The notes under the pieces were generated by a model. That model worked only from the letters and a program-made list of their open reading frames with translations, was not told the DNA's origin and made no database searches. DNA of 40,307 bases from Nephromyces sp. MM_2019 (lineage: Eukaryota; Apicomplexa; Aconoidasida; Nephromycida): the NCBI GenBank assembly GCA_015657535.1, contig JADHZB010000985.1:1-40307 (forward strand), in the 5' to 3' direction. A program made the position numbers and the translations under genes. Shown here in pieces: positions 22,727 to 34,238 of this stretch; within the stretch, counting starts at the first letter, position 1; each line of letters starts with the position of its first letter.

Positions 22727-24992
22727 ATGGATACTGAAAATAATTTCGATAAAACAGCAGAAATGTTAGACACTCTCGAAGAGCGAGCGAATCAATGTCA
22801 AAGGGCTATTTGTGGTTATTATTACATATATATGTGCGTGTGTACATATGTATATATATGTAAATAGGCGTGTGTATGTATATATATTGCGTAAGTGTAT
22901 ATGTAACTCTATGGTGTGTGTGTCTGTGGTGTGTATATGTGTGTCTGTGGCGTGTTCGTGTGTCGTATATATTTATATACTTGTGTGTGTATTGTGTGTG
23001 TGTATTATATGTGTATGTGCCTGATTATTACCTGTATGCGTGTGTTGCGTATGTATGTACTGTGTGTACGTATCTGTGTTGGGCGTGTATCTGTTTACTG
23101 TGCATATGTCTAAGTATTGTCTATATGTGTGTTAACCCTCTACATTAATTTTTTGTGTGTGATATGGATGTCTGCTTTTTTTATAGTTGCGGTATACTCG
23201 GATATGCATATGTGTGTATATGTGCACATTTGAATTTATATGAATATTGCTGATCAGCTTATAATTTCACCATCAATAATCTTACTTTTTGATATTAATT
23301 TTACAACCAAATCTATCTCACTCTATTTTGTTACTTTAAATTTATACCCACACAACATGCACCCAAACGCATTCACACATGCATCCACACACATAAAATA
23401 CATCTACACACCCACACACACAATTTTTTAGGTACAATGGAATTACACAACGAAAACCAAAGGAATTTGATTATCGAAATTTTAAATCTACAAAAGGCTG
23501 TTGAGAAAATATTTAAAAGCCCATTTACTGATCTTGATAAACAATGTAAAGAATGTGTAAAATATACATTACAATTTTTAAAATTTCTATAAAAATGTGT
23601 AAAATATCTTTGAAAGCATGTAAATACCTATGAACCAAATGTAAAATATACGTAAAAATGTGTAAAATATCTATGAAAAAGTGTAAAATATATAAACAAT
23701 TTCATTGAACATATATTTATATGATAAATCATTTAATCCTTATTTTTTTTTATCTTCTCAACATATATGCTTAGATGAATTTTTCAACTATATATATTAT
23801 ATACATATATATATTTATATATGGTTTGTGTGTATTGTGAGCGTTGTGTGCGTAAATTTAGTAGTATTTGGTGTGCATGTGTGATTGAAGGAGTATTTAT
23901 AATAGATATTAAAAAGACATTTGATGTGTTAAGATTAAATAAAAAAACATATATTTTTTTAATTATTTTATATTTACTTTTATTTTGAACATTATTTTTT
24001 TACTACACATTTTTTGACTACAACACATTTTCATTACACATTTTCCACTACACATTTTTTCACAACTACACATTTTTAATAACTACACATTTCTTTATTA
24101 GGCTCATCAATACAGTCATGGCTAGATAACCCTTCAATTACACCTGGTTCACTCTCTCAATCAACATTAACTAAATTAACTTATATTTTGCAACATGAAC
24201 AATTTCTGAGTGAAATGTCTGAAAATTTCAAAACAATTGAAAATTTACAAACATACATTTCATTTCCTATGCTTGAAGGTAACCTATATTATGTGTGTAT
24301 AAATTATGTTAGCTGTGTGGATCATATGAATTTTGATATGTGTATTTGCATATTTTACATGTACATGAATATGTTTATTATGTCTGTGAATATAGGTTTA
24401 TTATGTCTTTGAATACGCTGATTATATCTGTGATTGTGTTAATTATATCTGTGGATGTATTTATTGAGTGTGTGAATAAGTTCGTTCTGTGTGTGAATAA
24501 GTTCATTCTGTGTGTGAATATCTGAGTTTTAATATTTATAGAATTTTATTATTATTAAATTATATTCTAACATACTATTATACACACAGATTTACCAAAA
24601 CTTAAACAAAAATTGGATGAAATTGAACAAGAAGGATTTTTTCTCGGTGAACAAGTTAACAATTTGAGAAACAATTTGTTTTCAATAATTACACAACATG
24701 GCACAACAGTAAGTTTGTTTAACCTACCCTTATATCTATATTTTATAAACTATTATATATATATATATATATGTAAACATGTATAAACACATATATGAAT
24801 AAAAATCATCCGCATAAGCATAGATAAATAGACATACATACATACATAATCATTGGCAAAAGACCTAAATACTTATATTACATAATATTTATATATAACA
24901 TAATATATACACAGATGAATATGTTGGCTGGAGTATTCAAAAATTGGGATGAGCAACTCACCGAAATTGAAGAGAGAAATAATGAGAAATAG
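22727..24992 (+). CDS. Dynactin subunit p24/p22 (DCTN3) homologue
   Basis: Five exons: 22727-22814, 23432-23545, 24102-24278, 24590-24708 and 24915-24992, with phases 1, 1, 1 and 0, giving 191 residues (human DCTN3 is 186). Family resemblance runs the whole length: an N-terminal coiled coil with LDTLEERANQC...G, KLTYILQHEQFLSEMSENF matching the KLQFILAEEQFILSQ region, a middle helix DLPKLKQKLDEIEQ, and a C-terminal helix ending FKNWDEQLTEIE, matching QFVQWDELLCQLE. DCTN3 is the small shoulder subunit of dynactin, the activator of cytoplasmic dynein, and pairs with p50 and p150Glued. No other dynactin gene is in the window. Introns 1 to 3 are full of simple repeats (see findings). The small size, the all-helical prediction and the matched ends make the call good, although helical proteins can mislead. 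Confidence 0.82.
22815..23431 (+). other. Intron 1 of the dynactin gene (TG-rich 5' half, CA-rich 3' end)
   Basis: The donor is TTTGTG/GTTATT (phase 1), weaker than others in the window. The 5' 300 bases carry many TGTGTGTAT repeats. The last 90 bases carry ACACCCACACACACA-type repeats before TTTTTTAG. The two ends are mutually complementary. Confidence 0.75.
23546..24101 (+). repeat. Intron 2 of the dynactin gene with inverted tandem repeats at its ends
   Basis: At the donor end (23552-23700) AAAAATGTGTAAAATAT recurs four to five times with small changes. At the acceptor end (24001-24095) ACTACACATTTTTT recurs five to six times. AAAAATGTGTA and TACACATTTTT are exact reverse complements. Confidence 0.9.
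24279..24589 (+). other. Intron 3 of the dynactin gene with short tandem repeat
   Basis: It contains degenerate units of the TTATATCTGTGA type, followed by three copies of TGTGTGAATA near 24470-24525. Two of these extend to TGTGTGAATAAGTTC(G/A)TTC with a period of about 22. The acceptor is TATACACACAG. Confidence 0.7.
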
Positions 24993-25294
24993 AAATTATT
25001 ATTTTAGGTTATAAGAAGTAGAAGAGTTTATACATTAAATTGTGTTAGAATATATGTGTATTCAGATGTGTGTATAAAAACATGATGAGTAAAAAGAATT
25101 GAAATTAGTTATCCAAATATTAAAACCAGCAATGTTTTTAGTAAACAAAAAATTTTAATTATTCATGAAAAATTAAAACATTATTAAAGAGTATATGTAT
25201 AAAAATATTGAAACGTTTTAATAATGGTATATAACTATATATTTCGTTCCCAAATTTCTTTAAACACAAACATCATGCGCATATAATTAACAAT
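24993..25294. other. Convergent 3' region between dynactin and eL42 genes
   Basis: About 300 AT-rich bases between two stop codons on opposite strands. They must hold both polyadenylation regions. I see no further gene. Confidence 0.6.
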
Positions 25295-26056
25295 TTAAAA
25301 GTTAACTTCTCCCTTTGATTTCTTTTCTCCACCCAATTCGAATGTCTTGCATCTTTTGATTGGAATACACCTCTTTGCTTTACAGGCAGAACATTCCTGA
25401 AGAGTAAAATAAATTTTTAAATTTATATCAGTTATATCGTAATATGAAGATGTATGATAATTAGTGTATGTGTAATGTAGCATATGTATTCTTGATTCAG
25501 AGATAACAACACTAAGCCTTGTGTGAATTTCAGGATACTGATAACTATAAATATAAAGTAATACTCTTGTTCATCGTATACATAACAATTTCTAATTCAA
25601 AGTTCTATATATGTTTGATTGATATTTCTATCTATATGAGTATTTAGTATTGAAGCATCTTTACGAAGTATGTGTAGCATTTGTTCTATTCTTGGTATAT
25701 GTGTGTAATGTGTGTTAATGAATATTTGTGTAAATGATATTGAAAGATGTACAAAATGCATATCAGAACATGTGTGAATTTTTGTAAAGTGTGTGTAAAT
25801 GTTTTGGCTAAGTTTTAAGTCTATGTCAGAAGGTTGAATTACGTACCAATTTGAGAACAATCTTTTTAGTGGTTTTGGCCTTCCTTTTCAAGATGGGTTT
25901 GGGCTGACCACCAAAACCTTGTTTCTTCAAATCGTATCTTCTTTTACCCTTTCTTACTAACAAATCCTTACCCTTTTTGTATTGGCTGACTTTTTGTTGT
26001 GTGTGCTTTTTGCATTTTGGGCAAAATGTTTTTCTGGACTTGGGTACATTTACCAT
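25295..26056 (-). CDS. 60S ribosomal protein eL42 (L44/L36a)
   Basis: Exon 1 runs from 26056 to 25847 (70 codons) and exon 2 from 25396 to 25295. Together they encode 103 residues, against 105-106 in most eukaryotes. The start [20 protein letters not shown], the central [20 protein letters not shown] and the end [15 protein letters not shown] are hallmarks of this large-subunit protein, which lies near the E site. Zinc-ligand cysteines are C12 and C15 in exon 1 and C72 and C75 in exon 2. The second pair is CX2C, shorter than the human CX4C, which accounts for part of the length difference. The intron (25846-25397, phase 0) has a GTACGT donor and a TCTTCAG acceptor and lies just before the second zinc pair. 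A CA-rich tract on this strand lies 0.5-0.65 kb upstream. Confidence 0.97.
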
Positions 26057-27644
26057 TTTGATGAAATGTGAGAGAAATATTTAGAAAGTGTTTAAGATTA
26101 TATATATATATATATATATATGTACTAAATATAAGTAATGATAAATGTATATTAAAAGTAATGTGGGTAAAATAACAAGAAGAGAAAAATTAACAAGTAG
26201 TGTATAGAGGAAAAATGGTAGATGTGACCTATTTTTGGAAAAGGGTAGTTTACTTACTTACTGACAAAGTAGTCTAAGAAAAAAAAAAGTTTTAATTAAC
26301 TACGAGTTCATATAGAGTGAAGAAGAAGAAGAATAATTATATATTATAATAGCTTGTGAATGGCTATGTAAATAATTTTATATTTGAAGAATGATGACAG
26401 TTATTGTATTTAATTGTTCAAGATGCGTTGTATGTACACTTGAGCAATGAGGATAGCTAGGGAAGGCTAGATGGTTAAGTATATCTAGAAGATGTACATA
26501 TTTATGGTAAGCTTGATCAGTGTAAGTTTAATAAACATACATTTGTGTAAGTTATATATTTGTCAAGTAAGTATATAAATTTGGTTGTGTGACATGTGTG
26601 TGTAAAAGATATACATACACATGTGTGTGCGCTTGTGTGTGTGTGTGTTTATGTTTGCGTTTTTATATGTGTTTGTATGTGTAGAGTCAATGATTTTAGG
26701 GGGTATGTGCACATATACTTAAGATTTGTGCTTTAAATTTTTGTATAGGGTGATGTTAAATAAAGCAATTATATCATTTAGCTAGAATTATGTCGTCAGT
26801 GTGTGTTTTAGTAAAAAAAAGTGCTGTGTTAAGTAATCATGTGTGTATGCTTTTTTTGTTTAACTGTTTGTGAGTATGAAATGATTGGGAGTGTGCATTT
26901 GTAGTAGGGCAATTTGGCCGGTGGTACATAATGAGTCAAAAATCAATCAATTTTCAAAAATTCCGAGAAAATTAAATATTTACAAGGTTATGTAACAAAT
27001 AACTCCTATATACCGTAAACATAAATTCTGTTTCAGATTACAAAACTTGTAAAACACTGAAAAACCAAACAATTGTGATAAATTAGGATCGTTTAAACTA
27101 CTTTAGTATTACTTCAGCATTACTTCAGACTTGTTCAAAACTTTTTTAAACTTACACACATTTATCTAGCATACTTCAATAGCAGCCATTGAATTCATAA
27201 AATAAGCTCAACTAAACATTATGGATAGAAGCAAAAAAAAATTAATTGCGACATAAAGGGTCGAGAAAAATTAGCACATAATCACACACCAATCTATACT
27301 CTTAACACTGACAAACTTAAAATTGACATAATTGCATCAGCACAAATATATATATAATTCAAGCATAGCAACGAAATATAACACTGAAGTACTCAAGCTG
27401 CACACACCATTCACAAACATACACTCACTCGTAACATAATCGATAAGCAAACATTCACTCAGCACACCACACACCCTGAACCTAACGAAACACACACTCA
27501 CATCACCAAACTCAAACTTCAGCACACAAAATTACAGCATATATATCTCTGTACATGTTATTTGAAACCCTAAAAAGTTTACAGTAGCACTCCTGTTCAC
27601 ATATTTCAAGTTACACTTTAAAAAACCCAGATATAGTGGGCAGG
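26057..27644. other. Divergent intergenic region between eL42 and RPA1
   Basis: Contains a TG-rich tract on the plus strand at about 26585-26680 (a CA-rich leader seen from eL42) and a CA-rich tract on the plus strand at about 27285-27530 (upstream of RPA1). TA repeats lie at 26098-26121. No exon is supported. The open frame at 27337-27525 on the minus strand is repeat-derived. Confidence 0.55.
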
Positions 27645-30600
27645 ATGTCTTTATTATATAAGCTTAGGGAATACCTCCTCAATCATAAGTAGCACAAAAC
27701 CTTAGCCATTTTCTTTGAGCACAAGATTATATTACACTTGCTACGACACATCTTCTTTTGTATACTATATTCCCAAAACAAACAATTTCCTCAAGTCACA
27801 CAAATACACAGCTCCAAAGACACGTTTCCAAATTGGTCTAATAGGAGATCAAAGGCAAAGACACGAGTTGATTACACAAGTCTCAGTGTATGTGTAAAGA
27901 AATATAGTTTAAATCACCCTTTGATACCCACTAAGTGAAATGTCCCCCAATTAGGCGAAAAGGTATCTTATTTACACTCAAAATTTGATGATCTACCTAT
28001 AAGATTGAACAATATGAGATTTATATGAAGCTTCACAGCCATTATCATCATGTTAATCTTTTTCATAGATATATACACACATAAAACTAAGTATACATGT
28101 TCTATAAAACACCTTAGCTATTTCGGTTGGGTACAAGTATGCATTACTTTTTATTTGCAGTTCACGATTCAATTTGGAAATATATCTATACTTCTCATTG
28201 GATGATTTTCAAACCCTAGAAAGATGTCAGAGTAAGTGATTATATTTATATCTACTTATACATCATAACATTTAAATAATTATTTATAGATATCCGAGTG
28301 TATGTAAATATATTTATATGATTATACACACACATAGCATTGCTTATAAATGATTAGTTTGATAACTCCAGAAATGGAAGTTTATTTTCTTATGAATACT
28401 CTTAAATGATTTGATGTTGCCTTCAATATTTTATACTTATTCATTTTTAGATATACTATAAGGTTTTTTATAGAGATTAATGATATATTTTTCTTTTAGT
28501 TATTTAATTATACTCACTGCCAGATATCTCATAAAACCATATAAATGTGATTTAAAACCTTGTAATTTAAATATCTCAGCATACACATTGACTGTTTTAA
28601 ATCCTATAAATTTAATTATATTTATTTATAAATCGTTGAATTAGATATGATTTTTTATTTATCCTTGCTCAAATAGGGCCATTGAAGTTCCATTAAATCA
28701 AATTACACCCTACCTACCACATTGGGTCATAAAAGCCAAGATCCTTAACAAGACATACTTAAGGCACACACTCAAAAATGTACCATTTTTTGAAACTGTC
28801 CTGATTGATGATGTAGTAAGAAAAAGATATTCACATAACTCTATGAAGAAATAATGATTATATAAATACATAAAAGATGGTATATCTTTTCATGCTTAAC
28901 AACATGTATAGCTAGTTTATTATAGGAATTGATTTCTGTTTAATTACAAGTGAAATTTAGGGTTCAAAATTTCCCAATAAAGTATATATAAACAATCTTT
29001 ATTAATATTTTCTTTCATAGAGTAGTTTCAATGTATATATATCTATATATATTGTAGCTATGTAATTACTTTTTTTTTGTTATTATTTTAAACTAAATAG
29101 GGTGATGTTATCCTAGCAAAGTATTGGGGTAAATCAGCCGAGAAATGGTTTCCAGTCATCGAACAAAATAAAGTTTGACTTCCTATATAACCCAATTACT
29201 AATACTATTCAATATATTAAACAGATACATCGTTTTTGATTTTCTTATCCACAATTGCACACAAACTACACATTTGTGATCTTTTTTTAGTAATTTTCAT
29301 ATCCAAATTATTCACTATATATTGTTACAAAAGGTTTACACATTTTCAAATGGCAATGTGGACGTAGCTAATAAACATTTTAATAATTTACCTCATCCAT
29401 ACGAACTGAGATTCCTTGAACTTTCTAAGATCGAACCTTCAGGAGATGATTTGAAAATAACAGCCCAAAGAAAGTAATTTTACCTCAATTCTCATATATA
29501 ATGCTCATTCAAACACTCAAAATTTTAATTTTTGCAGTTTAACATATACAAACCTCCGTAGTGTATTTACATCAAAAAAGAATCCACCATTTATTGTTAA
29601 TTTGTTAGTAGCTGTAACTAACGTTGAACCTATTCGAACAGTAAGCCCTTAACTATTATAACCTAACAAATCTTATCCCTGAGAATATGTATCAAAATAT
29701 ATCGTATGTGTATTAACACCTAAAGGACCAATAATAGGAATTTATAGCTTACATTAGCCTTATCCTTAATTAAACTCGAAACATCCTCAACAGAATATAA
29801 AACACATACTTAATTCATTGATTTGCTATATACATATATTTATATATACTTTTACAGTATATATTTACATATTCATAAATATATATATATATATATATTG
29901 AATTAGTTAAAGAAAAAAGATGGCTCAGAAATTTTATTAAGGAAGATATTGGTTGCTGATGACTCTGATTTCGAGTTCACACTCTTGCTATGGTCTGAAG
30001 AGGTAATGTGTATATATATTTATTGACCTATTGCATTGCTCGGGGAAATTAGATGTAATTATTATAATATCCTTAAATGAGGAAGTGTCTGAGCTGGTTT
30101 ATACATATCTCTGATATTCTAATTTCATTTTTAAGAATGATATGCATTGAAAAAATATTTTACAAGCCACAAATTTTTTATATTTACACACATAGGCTAA
30201 AAAACCTATTTATAACGATATTGAAAGTAAAATTGTATCCTTTAGCCAAGTAAGAGTAACAGATAGGAATGAAGAGGGAAAGAGTGGGACAATTAGTAGT
30301 CTTTCACAAGTTGAAATTGCTCCTGAAAATAATACGAGAGCTACAGAATTGAAACAATGGTTTAAAATGGTAAAACAATCAATTCCAATTAATGAACTAA
30401 AATTCTATATAACTTAGCTATCTCACACTTATTCTTATGCCAAATATAGAATATTTTCTTCCTTTAAAGATGTGTTTAAGCACAATATATCTGATTATAA
30501 ATTATCGTTGTCTAAATATTTAGTTACAATTATGTATGGAGAAGCTCACTTGACTTGCATATAACATACATATTATCTCGAAGCCATACAAAATTCTTAT

Positions 30601-32496
30601 AACGGCTTTCTTTACAGTTTTCTATGACATGAAATAGGTTTATATATTTGATAAAAAATCACCGCTAACTATACATAAATATAATACACACCATTTTTGA
30701 ATCAATAATAAATAAATAAATTCATTACATAAAATATATAGCGTGACCCCTCACAAAATTTTGCAAGTATGAAGACTAACCAACAAAGTGAAAGTAGTTT
30801 CTATACCCACCCTGTCCCACTTAACATATCTAATCTTAAAAAGGAGAGTGAAATAAATGTGGTAAACAACAAACAAGCCTGAATTATGCAACTTTGAAAT
30901 TTACAAGCATTTTTTTTTTTCTCTTGTTGTGCTAACCTTTCTTTGTAACTGATATTTACAATTTCTCATTTATACTATATATATACTCTACTAGGGAAGG
31001 TATACAACTACAGCACGATTAGTAAAAATTCACTGGAAAAAAAAAACAGGTGAAGAAAGCCTTGTTTATCCGGCCTGTCACAAATGTAATAAAAAAGTTA
31101 TATTTGACTCATATGGAGAATCTTACACATGTGAATCATGTGGGGAATCAACCAATTCCCCAGCTTGGAGGTACACTACAACTACCTCATATATAGTTGA
31201 GAATCAATGTGTGAACAAATAAACTTAATTAATTCGCTTCAACATTCGATTTTATTGAACCTTGAACTGTAAAAGTGCCAAATTACATATATTTATAGAT
31301 ATATAACTTTAAAGCTATTTTTCAAGGATGCTTAGGAAGGATTCTTTAATATATCAACTCCTTATATGTAGAATCATTCATTAATACAATTTGTATTTAA
31401 ACTAGTCTAATATGATATCTTGTTAAAAGAAACCATAACTACTTAATTGCACCTTATAGTGAATAGTCATTATCTATTATATTACCAGATTTATGTTTGC
31501 AATATCAATCATGGACCACACAGGAATTATAACTTTAAAGGTCTTTGATGATACAGGTAATAAAATTCTATGAAATAAACTAAATTTAATCACTTTTTAA
31601 ACGGATGACTCATTTCACCTTATAGCTGACTATTAATTTTCTGCTTGACACCTGCTCTGTATAGCCTTTCTACCTACCTCATAATCTTTCCTTTAAACAC
31701 AAAATCACAGGAGCAACTCTTTTGGATGTTTCGGCAGAAGATATAAATTCATGGGACCCCTCTAGAAAACAATCTTATTTGGAGAGTGAGATGACACACA
31801 AGGTTAATTTGAGTCTAAAAATATTCTCCTTAGCACAAATAGAACTCGAAGCATTTTATCTTATCCAATAATATGCTCAAAATGTCATTAATTTTAACTT
31901 GTTTCGTAGTTATTTGAATTCTCAATTCGAAGTCGAACAGACACTTACAATGCTGACAAAAAAGTAGTTCACCTTCTTCGAAATGTTTCCCAAATTGAAT
32001 TTAGTAATATTACGAATAATATGCTAGAAACCGTCAACAAATGGGTAACAAAATTTCACATTTTATCAATCTTTTAATTATATGTTTACACTAATTAAAA
32101 ATATGTTCTATTTGTTTTTAGCTATCGTCCTCTACTGTAGAAAACTCAAAACGTATCAAAGTAAGTGTTGGGAATGTATATAAATATTAATTCCTATTAG
32201 TTTGTGTAATTTCTGTGATATATTGCTTTGGGTGCATCTCTGGGTCTTAATGCTGTTTATTCTTTTTACTTGGTTGGTGTTTGTTCTTTATCACTTCAGT
32301 GAGATTTTTATTTTTAACACGCCTTTATTGTAGCTCCTTTACAGTTTATATGAATTTAGTAGTGCTTAAAAATTTTGTAAGCACATTTCAATGCGAATCT
32401 CTAAAAATCATTAACTATATCCTTTTTTATATTTCTCAGTTGGAAACAATGACTACATCGAATGAAGAGAATTCCTCAATTGAAATAAACACTTGA
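27645..32496 (+). CDS. Replication protein A large subunit (RPA1)
   Basis: Modelled exons: 27645-27688, 27812-27887, 27955-27962, 28161-28235, 28677-28815, 29101-29172, 29334-29473, 29538-29640, 29907-30002, 30196-30369, 30742-30861, 30995-31170, 31489-31556, 31711-31802, 31910-32044, 32122-32160 and 32440-32496; total 537 residues. OB domain A begins near residue 67 (SKAIEVPLNQITPYLPHWVI, like human SKVVPIASLTPYQSKWTI). Domain B covers about 220-310. Domain C starts near 350 and holds the zinc finger CHKC...CESC (C377, C380, C395, C398). RPA1 binds single-stranded DNA in replication and repair, with RPA2 and RPA3. Only about 66 residues precede domain A, so the protein-binding 70N OB domain is absent. 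Exons 5-17 are firm. The first four, including an 8-base exon and a weak GTGATT donor at 28236, are less certain. Confidence 0.9.
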
Positions 32497-34238
32497 AAAA
32501 GAATGATGAGATATCATTTGAAAAACAAAATAAATGAAGATTTGAGGTTTTGATAACTCTACTATTTAATCCTTTTTTGAATACTTTGGAATAATTATGG
32601 AATATTCTCTTCTTAAGTCTATACTTACGATGAAATATATTGAGATACTTTTAGAAATAAAGATAATTTTGGTTTTGTAATAAGTTTTACCCAATTTATT
32701 ACATCTAAACCCGAAAATAAAATTTTAAACCTATTTATAGCGAAAGCAAAATACAATCTTCAACAAAGTTTAACAAATTTAATTACATATTTATTTACAT
32801 ATATTTATATGATTATGATTCCGCACCTACTCTTTGATGTATATAAGATTAAGATTTGAGAACAATTTATATTTTTTTAAAACAGCCTTTAGTAAACAGC
32901 TTTACTTTAATTTAAATCTCTAAAGCTGTAAAATATTCATGCCCATTTACATAAACTATATAACTAATTTGAATTTATATAAATTCAGATTATAATGGAT
33001 CTATAAGAAATTATTTTAGGTAATTATTAGGATGAGGTATTTAAATATTCTTAATATAGTTATAATCAAGTTGTAGACAAAAACAAAACATGTCTTAATT
33101 AGCAAGTTTTGAAAAACTTAAGACTGAGTTATTATTTAAAATTGGATTTAATTAAATTATGTAAATTTAGATTTAGGAGTGTAGTACAAGGTTAAAGAAA
33201 TTAGAAACATACTTGTTTCGTAGTAGTTATCAAATAATTTGTTTGAATTAGTAACTTTACTTGAAGTTGAAAACATAAGCTTCAGGACTTATAAATTTTT
33301 AAAAATGATTTATAGTTAATGGCAAGAATTTTGCTGTACAATTTCAGCAAATCAAAATAGTTTCTTGGCTATTATTAATAAAACTTGTTTTTGTTTTGCT
33401 CTTTCAACTTACGAAAAAGATTATTCACATATTTATTTTTTAAAGTTTTGGTTTAGGAAAATTTTGCTGTACTTACATTATTAGCAAGTTAAATCTCTTG
33501 GCTACTTGTTAATTATTATATACACTTTTGTTGTTAGCTTTTTATCATTATTTATATTTTTTATTTTATTACAACTTATGCGAAAAATTATTGTTATTAA
33601 TTGATTTTAGAAATTGTTATTGATTATTATGTTATTATTTTTAATTATTAACCTTTAAAAAGGGTATTGTTAGCTAATATTATTTATATATTTTTTTTGA
33701 CAGTCAAAAAGTATTTTTAGAACCACCTTTATACATACTATTTAATAGTTTGCTACTATCTTAACAAGGTTATCATCTTGATAAACACATGGACAACTTA
33801 AAATTCCAATTAAGCTAGCGATTATAATTTTCAATTACCGTCGTGGCTCCAATTTGATTTTTAAAAAACAAAAGATCTTTTTCTTCAACAACAGGAAAAA
33901 GCCTTGACTTGAGGAATTATTCTTTTTACATTATGTAGCCAAACTTTACTTAACTCCAATTCACAACTAAGTAGACGTTCAACAATCTCTCTAATATAAG
34001 AATACCTTGTGATTATTCATCTCATTAGCCTACAAATCTTAAATTTACAATCCGAATTTAACAACGTGTTTTTATCTATAAGAATATTTAAGCTACCTCA
34101 AACCTCCCAACATGTACGAATCGAGATAAGGGAATCACCTACACCTTTCTTTTAACTCTAACTTGTATAAACAATATCAGATGACTACAGGTTAAACACT
34201 TGCCAGACCTTGCACAAATCTTATAATTGTATTTGATA
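32497..34238. other. Intergenic DNA between RPA1 and the ING-like gene
   Basis: AT-rich, without CA or TG tracts. It contains a diverged tandem duplication at about 33326-33593 (listed separately). From 33780 the sequence becomes slightly richer in C, likely the leader of the next gene. No gene is supported. Confidence 0.55.
33326..33593. repeat. Diverged tandem duplication, two copies
   Basis: Copy A (33326-33427) and copy B (33459-33592) share, in the same order, ATTTTGCTGTAC, AGCAA, TCTTGGCTA, a TTTTTG-GTT-GCT segment and CAACTTA(T)(G)CGAAAAA(G)ATTATT. The copies differ by many substitutions and an insertion of about 30 bases. Confidence 0.65.

Noticed and set aside
22812..23148. Cys/Val/Tyr-rich frames after the dynactin first exon
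   Set aside because: TG-repeat translation inside an intron; the spliced frame matches the DCTN3 family instead.
28232..28240. GTAAGT at 28232 as the RPA1 exon 4 donor
   Set aside because: Breaks the reading frame into the next exon; the donor at 28236 restores the RPA1 motif. Kept as a finding because it may matter for regulation.
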